In this document: piece after piece, positions 5,887 through 6,186 of the stretch
Position numbering within the stretch: position 1 is the stretch's first letter
How the letters are laid out: every line of letters starts with the position of its first letter
The notes under the pieces: model-generated
Database searches by the model: none
What the model was told of the DNA's origin: nothing
Seen by the model: the letters and a program-made list of their open reading frames with translations, nothing else
Source of the DNA: an uncultured Collinsella sp.
GTDB taxonomy: Bacteria; Actinomycetota; Coriobacteriia; Coriobacteriales; Coriobacteriaceae
Assembly: GCA_900541855.1 (NCBI GenBank)
Contig: UQLD01000035.1
Coordinates: forward strand, 1-6,186
Reading direction: 5' to 3'
Length of the DNA: 6,186 bases
Position numbers and translations under genes: made by a program

Positions 5887-6117
5887 GGAAAGCGCATCCC
5901 GTTTTTCGCAAAAGACTGGGATGCATTTTCCGTTCGAGGCCTCAACCGGAAAATGCATCCCGTTCTGAGCGCGGGATCTGGGACGCAGTTTCCGCCAAAG
6001 ACCGCAAAAGGAAAGCACATCCCATTCTGACGCCGGATTCCGGGTCGCGCTTTCCCAAGCGGCCTCAAAGCGGAAAACGCATCCCACTCTGAAGCCAAAT
6101 TCCGGGACGCAATTTCC
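5887..6117. repeat. Array of eight alternately inverted 14-bp sites (62-bp tandem repeat)
   Basis: Sites begin at 5887, 5948, 6010 and 6072 in one orientation (GGAAANYRCRWCCC) and at 5918, 5980, 6042 and 6104 in the reverse orientation. Start-to-start steps are 31, 30, 32, 30, 32, 30 and 32 bases. GGAAA, the ninth base C and the final CCC are invariant in all eight, while the centre varies. Spacers are also related: GAGGCCTC-like after one orientation and TTCTGANGCC-like after the other. The whole 62-bp unit was therefore probably duplicated in tandem and then diverged. The period is not a multiple of three and related peptides fall in different frames, so this is not a coding repeat. It fills much of the gene-free stretch 5708-6186, about 180 bases upstream of the GH5-like start. 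Function is not recognised: it could be a protein-binding array, a structured RNA or a lineage-specific intergenic repeat. Confidence 0.88.
5918..5961. repeat. Perfect inverted repeat within the array
   Basis: GGGATGCATTTTCCG (5918-5932) and CGGAAAATGCATCCC (5947-5961) are perfect 15-bp arms around a 14-base loop that itself contains the palindrome GAGGCCTC. It is the only exact pair in the array; other neighbouring pairs match at 10 to 12 of 14 positions. It may be the most recently formed or the most constrained unit. Confidence 0.85.
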
Positions 6118-6139
6118 GCAGAGCCCTCAATAAAAGACG

Positions 6140-6156
6140 ATATGAGAAAGCCATTG
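6140..6156 (-). repeat. 17-nt repeat, copy 2 (inverted partner at 29-45)
   Basis: ATATGAGAAAGCCATTG is the exact reverse complement of 29-45. It follows the repeat array directly and overlaps the left arm of the hairpin at 6148-6182. Read on the minus strand it ends in GGCTTTCTCATAT, the T-rich tail expected after a terminator stem. Confidence 0.6.
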
Positions 6157-6182
6157 GGGCCGCCTCCCCCGCGGCGCAGCTT
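6148..6182. terminator. Terminator-like hairpin at the window edge
   Basis: GCCGC (6159-6163) pairs with GCGGC (6171-6175) around CTCCCCC. An outer AAGC (6148-6151) pairs with GCTT (6179-6182) across an internal loop. T-rich sequence follows in both directions: TTTCTCATAT on the minus strand and CTTCTTT on the plus strand up to the window end. It may end a transcript from a gene to the right and insulate the GH5-like operon. The sequence is cut by the window edge and the stem is interrupted. Confidence 0.42.
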
Positions 6183-6186
6183 CTTT

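Noticed and set aside
5685..6098. Minus-strand frames of 137 and 126 codons over the repeat array, with recurring NGM-FP or WDAFS-like peptides
   Set aside because: The peptides come from the 62-bp DNA repeat read in different frames, since 62 is not divisible by three. The longer frame also overlaps the start of the GH5-like gene.
5887..6117. CRISPR array
   Set aside because: Sites alternate in orientation, are only 14 bp and degenerate, and the spacers are related to one another rather than unique. No cas gene is present.
29..6156. Composite transposon bounded by the 17-base inverted repeats
   Set aside because: No transposase or integrase is present, the content is core housekeeping genes, and no target-site duplication is visible.

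Overview
The window looks like a GC-rich chromosomal segment of an actinobacterium of the class Coriobacteriia, most probably Collinsella or a close relative. This is an inference from base composition, protein style and gene neighbourhood; no 16S or other decisive marker is present. Every gene I can support lies on the minus strand, so transcription runs from high to low coordinates.

Layout in the direction of transcription. From the right edge down to about 5708 there is a non-coding stretch of roughly 480 bases. It holds a terminator-like hairpin at the window edge (6148-6182), an array of eight alternately inverted 14-bp sites with a 62-bp repeat period (5887-6117), a dyad that could be an operator (5792-5812), a weak -10 candidate and a leader hairpin (5727-5743). 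Next come a glycoside hydrolase family 5-like protein (4646-5707), rsmI only 6 bases further on (3761-4639), and metG after a 69-base gap (2090-3691). A strong intrinsic terminator (2015-2050) follows metG. Then come rsmA (1122-1982), tatD overlapping it by 11 bases (215-1132), a clear promoter (183-211), tRNA-Leu(CAG) (85-171) and its terminator (49-73).

The core genes serve translation: RsmI and RsmA methylate 16S rRNA, MetG charges initiator and elongator tRNA-Met, and the tRNA reads CUG. TatD is a metal-dependent DNase. A neighbourhood of rsmI, metG/metS, tatD and rsmA/ksgA is also known from Bacillus subtilis. Here the order of rsmA and tatD differs, and rnmV, which lies between tatD and ksgA in Bacillus, is absent.

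Two things stand out. The GH5-like protein keeps the family scaffold and the nucleophile glutamate, but the acid/base Asn-Glu-Pro reads Asp-Thr-Pro and two other active-site positions are changed. It also has no signal peptide and is tightly coupled to rsmI, so it may be a cytoplasmic pseudo-hydrolase. The repeat array upstream has a pitch of about three helical turns per site and cannot be a protein repeat, because its 62-bp period shifts the reading frame at each unit.
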